A stretch of DNA of 34,138 nucleotides from Mnemiopsis leidyi. Its lineage: Eukaryota > Ctenophora > Tentaculata > Lobata > Bolinopsidae. The stretch is taken from NCBI GenBank assembly GCA_000226015.1, contig JH152687.1, forward strand, positions 289,811 through 323,948, given 5' to 3'. Shown here piece after piece: positions 23,041 through 34,138 of this stretch; position 1 is the first letter of the stretch; each line of letters starts with the position of its first letter. The notes beneath the pieces were generated by a model. It saw only the letters and a list, made by a program, of their open reading frames with translations, was not told the DNA's origin and did not search any database. The position numbers and the translations under genes were made by a program.

Positions 23041-26000
23041 TCAGTCCACGTCTCGTTCGACGGACTCCAAATGTTTGAGTATTCGTTTTAACGAGTCCAT
23101 GGACTCTCGGTCTGAGTCCAACTCGGGGATCCAGGGGGATGTACTGTCCGTCGCATGTAACGTTGACTGAATTAAGTGGAAGAGATGTGCTCCGTCGCCG
23201 GCCTCGAGCGTCGACACGTCTTGTAGTGTGTCAACCTGGAAGTAGTGAGGTTAGAAGGACTGGAGTTTGTACTGTTAAACGTTTATCTGGTCACGTGAGA
23301 AGGAATTAGTAGCTGCTATTTGGTTTTGTTTGAAGGAGACGGAGAGGGGCTATTTAAAGAACAGTCGTGGAATACTTACGTTAAGATTCGAAGAGGGAGC
23401 GCTGTTTAATACCGCATCCAGAAACCCTTTAACGTCTTTTCGTTTGATGGACTTGGCGACGCTGAGGAGAGCCTGAGCTGTGTCTGAGTGCATCGCCAGC
23501 AGGTCGCTGTCTTTAGGATGGGAGAGTCGTAGCGAGAAGAACCGTACAAACATGATGGTCCTGCGGGATAGGGCCGGTTATTCACAGACTGGCACTTCTC
23601 ACCAGTCAAGCTGACGACTCGCAAAATTACTGAACAAAATTCCTACAATTTTGTACGGTGGTTCATATCATTACAGCCAGTCTGAAATTATCGCCGTGTG
23701 AAAAGTGATAAGTGGAGGAAGGACCGAGCCGTTAGCAGAGCTCTACCGTGCTAAATATATACCAGCCTGACTAGACTACACGCTGAGAGCCATTATATAA
23801 TTTGGGTGCGAATTGTCGGAACCTAATTCGATAACCTTTCAAATCATGTTTACTGTAAAGAGGGCACCCCCAAAACCAGCCATGACTTAAGACGCTCTAA
23901 TAAAATTTGGATCTGGGATGCAGCAATTCATAAACTCATTAGCGACGGAGGCATGTCCCTTGTATTTGGCTGTTCCCCCCGACCTCCGACATTTACCACC
24001 TTTAATGGACAATCCGACACAGGACAGGTGTCATAACGTCCTCCCGATCCTACAAATTCCAACAAATTTGGACCATGCTAAGGCGGAACTTACAGGAGGG
24101 TGGCTGACTGGATAGTGGGTTCGTTCGGCCACTTCTTGGCGACTTCCGATAAGACGTGCCGGATAATATCTTTGATGGCATCTGGTATCTCGGACACGGA
24201 TCTTTTGAGAGTCTCCAAAACCGCGTTACGGTCATCCTCGATCTGCGACCTCCGTCCGTCATCGTCAAGATTAGATGTTTCTGATCTGTCCTGTTAAACG
24301 TAACAGGGTTAGGTCCTGAATCAAACTTAACGAATCTGCAAATCACGAAATTTAACGTTTGGCATTTAATGTTTAATCTAATTTGTCAATGGGTCCGATA
24401 ATGTCGTGAAATCGTTTCCACAGAAACTAAATTCAGCCCAACTTCCAGCATTGGAGTAAACCGATAAGTTTTCGAGGAATGCAAATTTACCTTGACTCTG
24501 GCGTTCATGTCCGCGACTATTCTGGTAAAAACACTGTCCCAATACGTCCCACAAGGAGGAGCATTGAGCATGGCCGTCATCAGAGCGGTCGTGATCGTGT
24601 TATCCCGGAATAGGGAACCTCTGTCGTTTTCGGGATGTCTGGCGATCTCCTCCGATAGTATCTCCTTGATCAGGTGCACTTTGTTCTTGTCGTACACTGT
24701 CAGTAAGACTGGGGAAAAAGGGCGTAAGAGGAAGAAATAGATATATACCCCGAAATAGCAACCCCAGTGTCCGGGTTGTGGACGTTTAAACAATTTAAAC
24801 AATTGGTGACAGTCTCAGACGATATGGCAGGGGATTCAAGCACGCTTTGCGGTAACTTCTTGCGGAACGAGACTTTAGATCAGGTCTAGAAATAGCCCAA
24901 CTTTCATCTCGAATCTCACGTCCGTGCAAATGTTTTTAAAGCTAAACTCACCATGAGCAAATGTTTCCCGAGATTCCCTCCACCGGAGATGTCTGAGAAG
25001 CTTGATCGCTCTGAAGTTGTCCTTCTGGAGATGGTTCACCAGGTCGTGGTAGTAGGAGGGCTGCAGCACCGCATGGTCTCGGTAGTACAGTTCCAGCTTT
25101 AATTTCGCTTGGTTGTTCTGAAACACAAGACACGCCGTTAGAATTTAACGGAATATTGATACTTGTACAAAATATGTACAAATTTTAAACCTGAACTCCA
25201 AAAAATGCGCCCCTGCATAGATTAAGTCAATATGTGATCAGTTTCATAGCATAAGAAATCAGGGTAAAATAAAGCCGACTCAAATTCTATTAGAGTTTTT
25301 CGGGTGATAAAACCAATGGTTTCGTCAGCAGAAATTCTAGAGAACAAATTATATTGCGCAGCTACAAAACAGAAAAAACGCAAAGCAGCCATCCTGACCC
25401 CTCGCACTTAAATTTCTCCTAACAACAATAAAACATGACAACCAACCTGTCCCTTGATGTTGAGAGTTTCGTATCGGGTCTGGAAGGTCATGTTCTGGAG
25501 GTTGCTTAGAGGGACGGTAGCGGCGTTAAGCTCGCAGGTCTTCTTGTTCTTGCTGTAGCACAGCTTCACCTTCAGTTCGCTGCTCTTGTTGATGTTGCTG
25601 TGTTTGCAGTTCAGGGTGCTGTTCCAGCACAGCTTCTTGGCGTTGTGGGCGTTCGGCGTGCGCTGCACCGTCGAGTCGTCAAACCCAACTTGGCAGAAGA
25701 CCGGACCAGAGAAACTGACCGGTGCCGGACTGTCAATCTGACAAACTTTAATCCGGAGATTCTTCATCCGCTTTCCAGGCCTGGACGGTCCGTTGTCGAC
25801 GGGCTTTGGCTCGTTTTGTAGTTTAGCTAGCAGTTCCTGAGAAGAATTGGAGTGAGTTTGAAAATAACTTGGTTAATACTTGCCTTGAAACTGAAGAGGA
25901 AGTTTTAAGTTCAGAAAAACATGACTTTAAAGACTTGATGGTGCACAAAATGAAAACTTACCATATATTTGTGATGGCTGTCAACTTCAATGAAGTGACC

Positions 26001-27256
26001 CTGCACTTCTCTGTTCAGGCCGGTCACAACGATCTGGAGACAGTAGGGCGAACTGAACATGCTCTCATCCACCTCGTAGACTCTGCAGTATCGCAGTGGG
26101 ATGAGCTTCTCAACCTGAACAGAAACAAAGTGTTAAGTTTTAAACGTCTCCGTATATTGATACATGTCAGTTATGTAATGTGTTTGTACGTGTGTGTGTG
26201 TCCTATTACGACTTGGTTACTCAAGTTTAAACAAAGACAAAGGGCAAAAGTTATGTCATTTTTGGGGAGGTTTCATAGTCGGAGATGATGTCACTGATAC
26301 TTGGAGAAGACGATTAACCTTCTTATCATTTAACCAACAAACTTAATCTGATCATATTACTTTTTCCCGAAATTATAGGACGTGAGAAAATTTTCGGTTC
26401 AGGAAAATGAAGAAATGATGTAAGGTAAACCAATGACTTATCCACAAACCTTTCATGTTATCGCTTGAAAAGTCGGATGAGATTTAAACAAATTTTAATT
26501 TACCAATAGGAAGTAACAGTACCAACCTTTTCGCCTTTTTTGTCGGTGCTTTTAAAGACAGCATTTTCTTGGTCCGTCTCGAAAAATATATTGATTGGTT
26601 TCCACTCTTTGGCGGAAGCTGAAGATATACAGCGGTTAGCCATGTGACGAAATATCATTTCACAAATCAGTTTAAGAACAATTCAAGTAGACCCCGGACG
26701 TAACATGAAACAGGAATATAATTATCTAATCTAGTAAAATTTGGTTCAAACAAGTGTCACGACCCGGATGAAGCCGTTTAAACACCGAAAAACAAAGTTG
26801 AAACAAAAAACAAACACGTACAAGGTCGCCATCGGGCGGGAATTTCGTCATCTCGCACAAGAGGTTGGTTCGGCGTATTCGTCCCGTAGTTTATCGCATT
26901 TCTTATCTGAGAGTAAAGTTCACTGTTAGACACTCATATTAACCCCCTTCTCAGCGGGTTTCAATAAATCACATTCAATAAGAAATAGTCTGAGTATGAA
27001 AATAAAGCCAGAAATTCAGCCAGAAATAAAGCCTGGAATTCACTCACGTTTTTCCTTTTCACAGGACTGAGATTGGGATAAGACTTTCCCTTAGAGTCAA
27101 TACAGTGAGTCAGAGATTCGTGGCTCTGAGATCCCATCATGTACTTGCCGTCCACGGTGGGATATATCGGAGTAGACTTGATGTCGCTCCCCGTCTTGAT
27201 GTGCATGCAGTAGGAGTTGGAGGCCGAGTGTGTCATTACGTATCTTCCGTCGTCCT
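23041..27256 (-). CDS. RASA1: p120 RasGAP-like protein (SH2-PH-C2-RasGAP), 5' end missing
   Basis: Ten exons in one frame (about 627 codons), listed 5' to 3' on the minus strand: 27256-27048, 26906-26822, 26618-26527, 26114-25962, 25836-25447, 25117-24952, 24708-24491, 24290-24094, 23560-23380, 23235-23041 (TGA). All have GT-AG ends and matching phases. Order: C-terminal part of an SH2 domain (GKYMMGSQSHESL aligns with NQFMMGGRYYNSI of p120 RasGAP), a PH domain (FSSPYCLQIVV versus FGRPNCFQIVV), an atypical C2, then the RasGAP domain (LFRDNTITTALM versus LFRATTLASTLM) and a helical C-terminus. p120 RasGAP stimulates Ras GTP hydrolysis downstream of receptor tyrosine kinases. Oddities: YVMTHS stands where SH2 domains have FLVRxS; FVRFFSLRLS replaces FLRLICPAIL; the QNLAN motif is absent. 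The first SH2 and the SH3 were not found upstream. Family and domain order are solid; catalytic competence is doubtful. Confidence 0.88.
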
Positions 27257-27739
27257 CTGTAAAATTAACCGGGTTAAAATCAAACACTAAACAGGATATG
27301 ACGACGATTAAATGACACAATAAAGGACACACAGGGAGAGAGAGAGGACACGTCAATTAACGTTGGGGAGGGAGAACCAGATCTAGATATGAGGTGGTGT
27401 GAAGTGACATGGTGCAGGAAGATCGGGTACCGTCAGATAGCGACATCGGAGCGGTTACCTGGTTCCACAATTAGGGGACCCGACAACGGCATACGCAACG
27501 GATGGTATCATCGCCAAGTGAACGAATCACGAGCTGAGTTAATTCTTAATTTGCGAGTTTCACTCTCTCAAGGTATCCCAAGAATTTTGGATATCCGTGT
27601 AATGGACGGAGCTCTACATCCGGGAGAGGTGGTATTCGCGGTACTGTCCCGGTCCTTCAGGAGCAGAGCGAGATGGAATGCGAGGGACCGTGTCCCGGGG
27701 CAACATGACGTCACAACGAGATGTGTGAGTGTTATCGTG

Positions 27740-27976
27740 GTGTAAATTAAGTGTAAACCTAGTGTAAATTAAGTGTAAACCTAGTGAAACCTAGTGTAAA
27801 CCTAGTGTAAACTAGATGTAAACCTAATGTAAATATAGATGTAAACCTAATGTAAATATAGATGTAAATCTAGATGTAAACCTAATGTAAACCAAGTGTA
27901 AACCAAGTGTAAACTAGATGTAAACTAGATGTAAACTAGATGTAAACTAGATGTAAACTAGATGTAAACTAGATGT
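27740..27976 (+). repeat. Minisatellite, about 11-bp units (AGATGTAAACT type)
   Basis: About twenty variants of GTGTAAACCTA, ATGTAAATATAG and ATGTAAACTAG in tandem, most uniform at the 3' end (six near-identical AGATGTAAACT units). It lies upstream of the first RasGAP exon found and may be intronic or in the 5' flank. Confidence 0.9.
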
Positions 27977-28729
27977 AAGAGGGAGAGGGGGCACTACCTG
28001 CTGTCTTGTGCCAGCTGTAAGGTCTTCGTCGAGCGAATCGCAGTTGTACCATCATCAATATTCTAATTCACAGTACGTTCATTAGTTACATAATATTGCG
28101 ACCAAGGTCCCACGTATATATAACGTCATTAACAAAACTGAACGAATCCCAGTGACAGGGCTTAACCAGACAGGGAAGAAATTAGGGCGTTTTATAATGA
28201 CTATAATTATCTGATCTAATTAGAGCATGGCACGGCTGAGTATCAAATTTGTGGGAAACGACAATCGCCTACTTGAACGGGTCAATTAAGTACTTGACGG
28301 AGAGAACAGATAAGGGTAAAATCCGGCTGATAAGGAGCGAAGGAGCAAGTGGAACTGACAAAATAAGGCCGGTGTCAACTCGAGTTTATATGTCGAATGT
28401 CACGATAGTGGTGTCATGCACACACCGCACCAAGATAATGAAAATATAAAACCTCTCAATGAATAGCGTTTAATCTAGTTTTTGTTCTGTCCTGTACGGG
28501 CTAATGGACCGATCAGACGAGTGCAAGCAAGTGAATGAATGGATTTAAAAGCATTACAATAAAGAGCTAGCGACGGTCAGACTGCACGAGTAACTACATG
28601 TTAAAATGCTAAACTACAGTCAGAGTATCGGTATTATATATAGAACAAGCAGGACAGAGCACTGCGCCACGCCTCTCTCATCCAGTGCAGTATAATACGC
28701 GTGTGTATAGCATGGTGCTTTCTCCCGTC

Positions 28730-28949
28730 CACGTGTCCGGTCCGAGTCACGTGTCCGAGTCACGTGCTCTGAGCTTGCATCGAGGCGACGCTCGTTGAGC
28801 AAGCTTGCTGCTCCAGACGGTATACCGCTGTCCCAGCTAGTTCCGGGTCAGGTGATGGAAACCCTGCTCACTGATTGGCCGAGAAGTGGCACGTGGGCTT
28901 ACAGCGAGGCTGTGATTGGTTGAAATGTGGCGGGTAAGTGACTGATTGG
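28730..28949 (-). promoter_or_regulatory. Candidate promoter: E-box and inverted CCAAT cluster
   Basis: Four CACGTG E-boxes (28730-28735, 28748-28753, 28761-28766, 28890-28895) and three CCAAT boxes on the minus strand (28874-28878, 28915-28919, 28945-28949) fall within 220 bp. Orientation of the CCAAT boxes fits transcription toward the RasGAP-like gene, but no linking exon was found between here and 27256. No transcript evidence is possible from sequence alone. Confidence 0.35.
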
Positions 28950-31900
28950 TCAGGTGACAACCTACAGCTAGACAGCAACTAATTGCTCCAAATTATTCGG
29001 TTTAAACTAGTTTCACTAAATTTAGTTGCAAGGTTTACAACTGCCACCATCAGCTGACCTATTAGATGCGGCCACGCCGCGCCTACAATTAACACAATTT
29101 CGTTAACGAGAAAGAAGGAGGTTGAAAGGGAGAACTGGCTATCATTTACTGTCGACAACTGACTCCTACCCGCTGAGAGGAACTTTAATACAAGCCGGAG
29201 CGAATACATCTAAAATTAAAGGGGCGGACCGTTTACAATTATACAGGTCCGACTTAAAGAGCGGTGTTTAGATAGCCCTCTTTTTGTCCAATAACACGCC
29301 ACGCCTTAGACGTCATCAAGTAACAAGAGAAAATTCAGAAAAATAGCACTCGATTGAACCACCGTATTGATGAAATGCATTTGCGAGCATCTGACAAAAA
29401 ACAATTCACTATCTTATTGAAAGAGAATAGTTTGACTTATAAATGCTTCGATGTTAATATGCTTCTGCCAATGGACAATTCCTTCTTCATAGCTCAATCT
29501 GAAAAGTAGCCACACCCACAGCGCCAACTGTCATATTCCGGGCAAAGATTTTTAAAGAGCGGTATTTATACCAAACTGGCTCTCGATCTCTTGACATACC
29601 AAGAAGTCTCGATTCTAAGAATGCAGCGCAATTTGAATTAAGTCAAGTCTCAACCACTCGACTATAGCGGGTGGTTTAGGTTCACGACATATAGCTTGTA
29701 ACCACGAATCAGGCTAGTCACGGGTGTTATACCGAGAAGCAATATCAAAAAGATTACCGCTTTGGTTACAGGTTGTGATATGGCATTTTGGCGTTTATGG
29801 CTTGTTTAATGAGAGTTTAAAGCTGGACAGCTTGGTAGTGATGACTAATAACTTTCGGCTTGACAGCTCCATTACTTTTATTAAATCAGGTACGTCTTCA
29901 GGAATTGATATGGATCAGTATATAAATATTTCATTTCCATGCAGCATCAACTGGTTTAATTTTTATTAGAGACAGGCTAGAAAACCATTCAAAGTCAAAT
30001 CAGGGTTGAAATTGTTAATGTGTAATAACAGCGAAGCTTACAAATAAGCTTACAAATAAGGAACTTGGAAGTACCTTGGGATGCTAGTTGGCTCCGTTGT
30101 CGTTGTAGAATCCTCATCGTAAAAGGGGTCAGAAGCAATACCATCCCCAAAACAGCATATAAGCTAAGAACAAGATAAATGAAATAAAATGTGTCTATTG
30201 GCGATAGCGTTGGGGTCATATCATATTTATACCCAGGAAGTCTCCTCTTTTCGGTTGAAATTGCAAACTAGAAACTAGCAAGTAAGTTTAAAACACACGA
30301 CAAATTCTCAGAATTGTACATCACTCGGAGGGAGGCTCAAGGGAATCAAGATAAAACTGGATGGCTCAGCTGTTATCGTGGAGACTCGCATATTCATTCC
30401 TGCATTATGTCCTTATTTGATTTACAAGTAACGTCTTTTACGCGCCATGTCTTGTCTATAATGTTGATTAAATAGGGCACACCGTTTCAATACCTCGTAA
30501 AACAATGACAAATTTAAGTATGATCTGTTGCAGATTACTAATATATTTCAGACCATTTTAACACTAACGATTTTAAGACATTTTAAACCGTAAAAGAGAC
30601 CGATTAGATCTAGACATGACATTCACAGCTTCGTTGCTGGATCAAGAAAATGTAACCAAAACCAGCACAGGTAAGGGGAAGTGAATATCTAAAAAATATA
30701 TAAATGTGATATAAACTGAATATTTGATATGAAAATTATTTGAGTCACATCACGCGGTCGGTTTGCTAACCTAATATTATTGCAAATAATGAAATCATCA
30801 AAAAGGCATTAAAAGTCGGGTAGTTATATTAGGGCTCTTATCACAAAGGGGAGCGTGGGAAAGACCATTTTTCGAAGAGATAAGAGTCCCTAGCGCAGAG
30901 AGTGGGACTATAAATAAGTAATTCAATTTTATTCCAGCAGAAAGGTCACCATACCGGAGATAAGACTCCAGATTTGAGTCGAGGACCGGCCGACAGATGC
31001 AAAAACAAAGCCAGGAGGAATTTCAATTCCAGGAATAATTAATCATTTGGTCGAAAACAAACAACACGAAGGGCGTGAGAGAAATGAAAAACATGATAAT
31101 TATTTTAAAAAAGGCAACAAGTTAATGGAGGGTGACAGAAAAGAAGGTCCGAGAAATGAGAAAGAATAAAGTTTGAAAGTGAAGAAACTGACAGAGATCG
31201 GAGGATTTCAACATTTTTGACACCTCATACGGGTTATGTGAGTGTGTTCCTGTAATCCGGCCCCTAAGAAACCTCACAGCCGGTAATTGGTCACGTGACT
31301 ATGTTAATCGGACGAGCGAAGCAACTCGCCGCCACAAAAACAACCCTTAATCGACAATTGAAGTGCCGATTAAATCATCTTAGTCCCGAAATATGCATTG
31401 ATATTTGTGGAAACTAAACCCTACTGCGCACAGCGAGATTCAAGAAGCACGGTGATCTCAAATTGGGTCTAAGTGGCCGGGAGAGTCCCAAATCATGCAG
31501 ACATCTCAGAAATCACTGGAGGGTAAATGAGATTATCACTCGTTTTATATCAGACGTAGCAAGGTTTTATATCTGGTAATGAACATCAAGGTCGGGATCT
31601 ACTGATCGCTATATATGGTGGAGCATGAGTAGAATTTCCACTAAGTTAGAACTAGTGTGTGGGTGGACTTGCTTGGTCACGTGACCGGGGGAGTCTCAGC
31701 CGTTCCAAATATAGATCCCCTCTGTTGACTATTCTAGGTATCATTTCCAATAATAGAACTTGAGAGAGAGAGAGGTTTCTGCGGCAGACTGTCAGGTCAA
31801 TTTAATCAGAAGATAACTAAAGTGGTTATAACGGAGAGCTTTATACCCCTGTTTGCATCATGGTATTTGGCTAGGAAATTCAAATAAAACCAGCACACAA

Positions 31901-32470
31901 CGCTTTCTTTGATACAAAAATTCAGATTTAAAACTTTGACCTGCTTTAAGAGTGGTGGACTTTTTGGTGTAGATTTGCCAGAAAACTTGACTAGACAAAT
32001 GTTAATTTCAATTAACTAGAATTGACAAATGAGAAGGGGATACGATGTCAGAGAAGTTCGTGATTTCATTTTGTTTTAAACTTGATGATAAGCAAATTCG
32101 GGGAAAACAACAATTTACAACGAATCGTTCCCTTGGTGCTTAATCTGCTTGAGAATTTGATAAGAGTTTAAAGTCTTTTTAACAAAAAGCGGTGCAGGCC
32201 ATACATTAAAGTTCCCTGCACGGCACAACGAGAAATAACCCGTAACCTAGAAGCACAACTTTCGACTGGAGCCATCTCACGGCCGTGTTGCAGGAACTGC
32301 TCTTATATGCAGCAACCCCTAGAGAACCCCACGCCCAGAAGGAACCAATACTTGCTTAGTCGGGCAGGTGTTTCGAGGGAAAACTCCCACGAAGATCTTT
32401 TCAGGGCGGCTGATGGAGCGGTGCGAGGCCCAGCCCCCTCTCTGATACGTCAACCATCACAGCCCTAAAC
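28950..32470 (+). other. Gene-poor flank: scattered regulatory-like words, no gene established
   Basis: Contains CACGTG sites at 31292-31297 (next to an ATTGG) and 31678-31683, two similar AAAGAGCGGT(G/A)TTTA blocks near 29256 and 29555, and several short open frames without domains. I see no multi-exon gene. Confidence 0.4.
30616..30670 (+). CDS. Possible short first coding exon (weak)
   Basis: ATG at 30616 opens 18 codons (MTFTASLLDQENVTKTST) ending one base before a good donor, GTAAGG at 30671. No convincing partner exon follows in the window: the acceptor near 30937 leads to a stop after a few codons. The gene is not recognised; this may be chance. Confidence 0.15.
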
Positions 32471-32471
32471 A

Positions 32472-32532
32472 CAGCTTGTCCTGCAGAACCTGGGGCTGCC
32501 CGGGAAGGAGAATAAGATGGCAGGACAAGCTG
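32472..32532 (+). repeat. 13-bp perfect inverted repeat with GC-rich loop
   Basis: CAGCTTGTCCTGC (32472-32484) and GCAGGACAAGCTG (32520-32532) are exact reverse complements separated by 35 bases that contain GGGCTGCCCGGG. Could be a structured RNA, a foldback element or a regulatory site. It sits in an unusually GC-rich segment (about 32200-32600) for this window. Confidence 0.7.
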
Positions 32533-32671
32533 GATCTGGAATAAGGACCGGCCAACCACAAAGGAGCTACAAACATTTATTGCAGCGAGGCCTGGTGTTC
32601 ATTCCGACTTGGTTAATGGAAAGCTGACTTTTAAAAGAGAATTTCAGATTCAACTACAATTTATGAAGGCT

Positions 32672-32766
32672 AGTTGCTAGTGAGGCTTGTTTTCAACAAT
32701 AAACTGGCTGCTAGTGAGGCTTGTTTTCAACAATAAACTGACTGCTAGTGAGGCTTGTTTTTAACT
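32672..32766 (+). repeat. Tandem repeat, about 33-bp unit, 2.7 copies
   Basis: TGCTAGTGAGGCTTGTTTTC followed by AACAATAAACTG(G/A)C occurs twice completely, then as a third partial unit. The AATAAA within each unit is probably incidental. Confidence 0.85.
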
Positions 32767-32788
32767 GAACCCTGCCAGGCCAGGGTAG

Positions 32789-32878
32789 GTGGGTGTGGTG
32801 GAAGAACCGTGTAGTCAGACAGCGGTGTGGTGGAAGCAGCGTGTAGTCAGACAGCGGTGTGGTGGAAGCAGCAGCTGG
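32789..32878 (+). repeat. Tandem repeat, 32-bp unit, about 2.5 copies
   Basis: GGTGTGGTGGAAGCAGCGTG followed by TAGTCAGACAGC, repeated with few changes directly after the preceding array. Confidence 0.85.
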
Positions 32879-33996
32879 AGGAGGAGCTCCAACAAGACAC
32901 ATCCTCTACAGCTGGGCGTGACCTGCCTCCTCCGCTCTGTGACCACGTGTGAACACCGGATCTGTGGCTATGTCGTACTGGTCACGTGATCAGGCCGACA
33001 ATTTGGAACGGGGATGGTGAGTAGCTGCGAACGAGGAGAATACAGTTGAAATTGGGAAGCCGTACAATCGGACATGGCGAAGGAAAGTTGATTAAATGTA
33101 TTGGGAGGTATGCCGTGGTATATACAACGAGGGAGCGACAACTAGAATCAGGCGTGTGTAATGAGGGTCGCTCAGGATAACAACACTATTTAAAAGAAAA
33201 TGCTATTTTTATTCGGGGTATCTCTAACCGTACTTTAAAAACAGAAATATCAACAGCTCTCCTACCTGTAATTGGCCACTAATTAACAGAGATAATTAAC
33301 AAATTAGCTCATTAACAGGGATAATTCCTGAGATGACCTCCAGTGAACGCGCCGATATGACGCAGCCTGGCAAGCTGTGTTGGACTGGTCGAAAATGACA
33401 AAATAGCAAGAATCTCTTGAAATTAGCTAAAATATGTTCTCAACAAACTGGGCGTGACAGTTGATGCTGTAGCCTATGTGACTCATCTGTAATGAAAAAC
33501 GTATATAATTCACTCACAATGAAAAATAGCTCTGTAATATAAACTGGAATCTTTTGTAGGGCTGCGAAAGTGTACATTATGACTGGTCCTACCCAATTAC
33601 AAGTCCGGCAAAGGATTCCGCGCCCACAAAAAACAAGTCGCCCTGTCGAAACGTAGGCGAATTACATGATGTTGTAATTAAACTATAAACGTAATGTTGA
33701 ATACCGAATAGTTGGAATTTAGGATACAGCAAAGTAACCTAATGTCATTGGTCTGCCGCAAAATGACGTATTAACCTTCTTCATGGCGATTTGTCACAAA
33801 AACCCAAAATGACGTCACGCAATTGGCGAGGCGTGTAAAACAAAGTTAGAAGAGATGCGAGGAATGGGTGCGTTACGAGCGTGAAGGAAGGGGAAAAGGG
33901 CGCAGCTCAGATTCAGCTTTAGTGAGGAGTTGATCTCATTACAATTGGGTTATCTTACTTCACAAGTATTACGAGTCAGCACTGACTTAGGGGGAG

Positions 33997-34138
<142 letters not shown>

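Noticed and set aside
27389..27745. Plus-strand open frame of 118 codons
   Set aside because: No domain, no splice context, and it runs into the minisatellite. Probably chance.
29995..30219. Minus-strand ORF with one hydrophobic segment and a donor-like GTACTT after codon 52
   Set aside because: A small membrane protein is conceivable, but the TATAAATA lies only 5-12 bases upstream of the ATG, no partner exon was found and there is no family match. Not enough to call.
32347..32420. Faint resemblance to U1 snRNA (AATACTTGCTTAG, then CACGAAGATCTTTTCAGGGC)
   Set aside because: The 5' splice-site-pairing sequence ACTTACCTG is not intact and no Sm site or 3' stem-loop could be placed. Likely chance or a very old pseudogene.

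Overview
The window is eukaryotic nuclear DNA, almost certainly from an invertebrate animal. Two multi-exon genes have GT-AG introns, metazoan-specific domain architectures and AATAAA-type polyadenylation signals, and the DNA between them is AT-rich and full of short retroelements and minisatellites. I cannot name the phylum from the sequence. Both spliced proteins are quite diverged from vertebrate orthologues, so a tunicate, cnidarian, ctenophore or other fast-evolving lineage are all possible.

Layout. (1) 1.9-19.65 kb, plus strand: a ZFR-like gene (zinc-finger RNA-binding protein with U1-type C2H2 fingers, a charged coiled-coil stretch and a DZF domain). I reconstructed sixteen exons in one continuous reading frame; the 5' end was not found. 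One intron, 5387-17625 (12.2 kb), splits the DZF domain. (2) Inside that intron, on the opposite strand, is a complete intronless gene (6119-9334) for a class A seven-transmembrane receptor with a large Cys-rich ectodomain carrying LDL-receptor class A modules, resembling the RXFP/GRL101 type. (3) The rest of the intron is a retroelement graveyard: tRNA-derived SINEs, a 5'-truncated Jockey/CR1-like LINE with a 16-bp tail repeat, a dead Penelope-like reverse transcriptase, and two 330-bp direct copies of an unusual repeat that folds on paper into a cloverleaf with three arms sharing one loop sequence. One copy abuts a 10-N assembly gap. (4) 19.8-23.0 kb: the space between two convergent genes, filled by broken SINE pieces and at least six copies of a very short MITE-like repeat, one of them inserted in a SINE with a 5-bp target duplication. 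(5) 23.04-27.26 kb, minus strand: the C-terminal ten exons of a p120 RasGAP (RASA1-like) gene (SH2, PH, C2, RasGAP). The SH2 has lost the FLVR arginine, and the GAP domain keeps an arginine finger but has lost other signature residues. (6) 27.3-34.1 kb: no convincing gene. It holds minisatellites, a cluster of CACGTG E-boxes and inverted CCAAT boxes around 28.7-28.95 kb that could be a promoter, a strong 13-bp inverted repeat, and an (AG)n tract running off the end.

The three genes have no evident shared pathway. ZFR is nuclear/cytoplasmic RNA binding, the receptor is plasma-membrane signalling, and RasGAP is cytoplasmic Ras signalling. The most notable items are the nested receptor gene, the degenerate RasGAP active site and SH2 pocket, the cloverleaf repeat pair around a reverse-transcriptase remnant, and the ultra-short MITE family.
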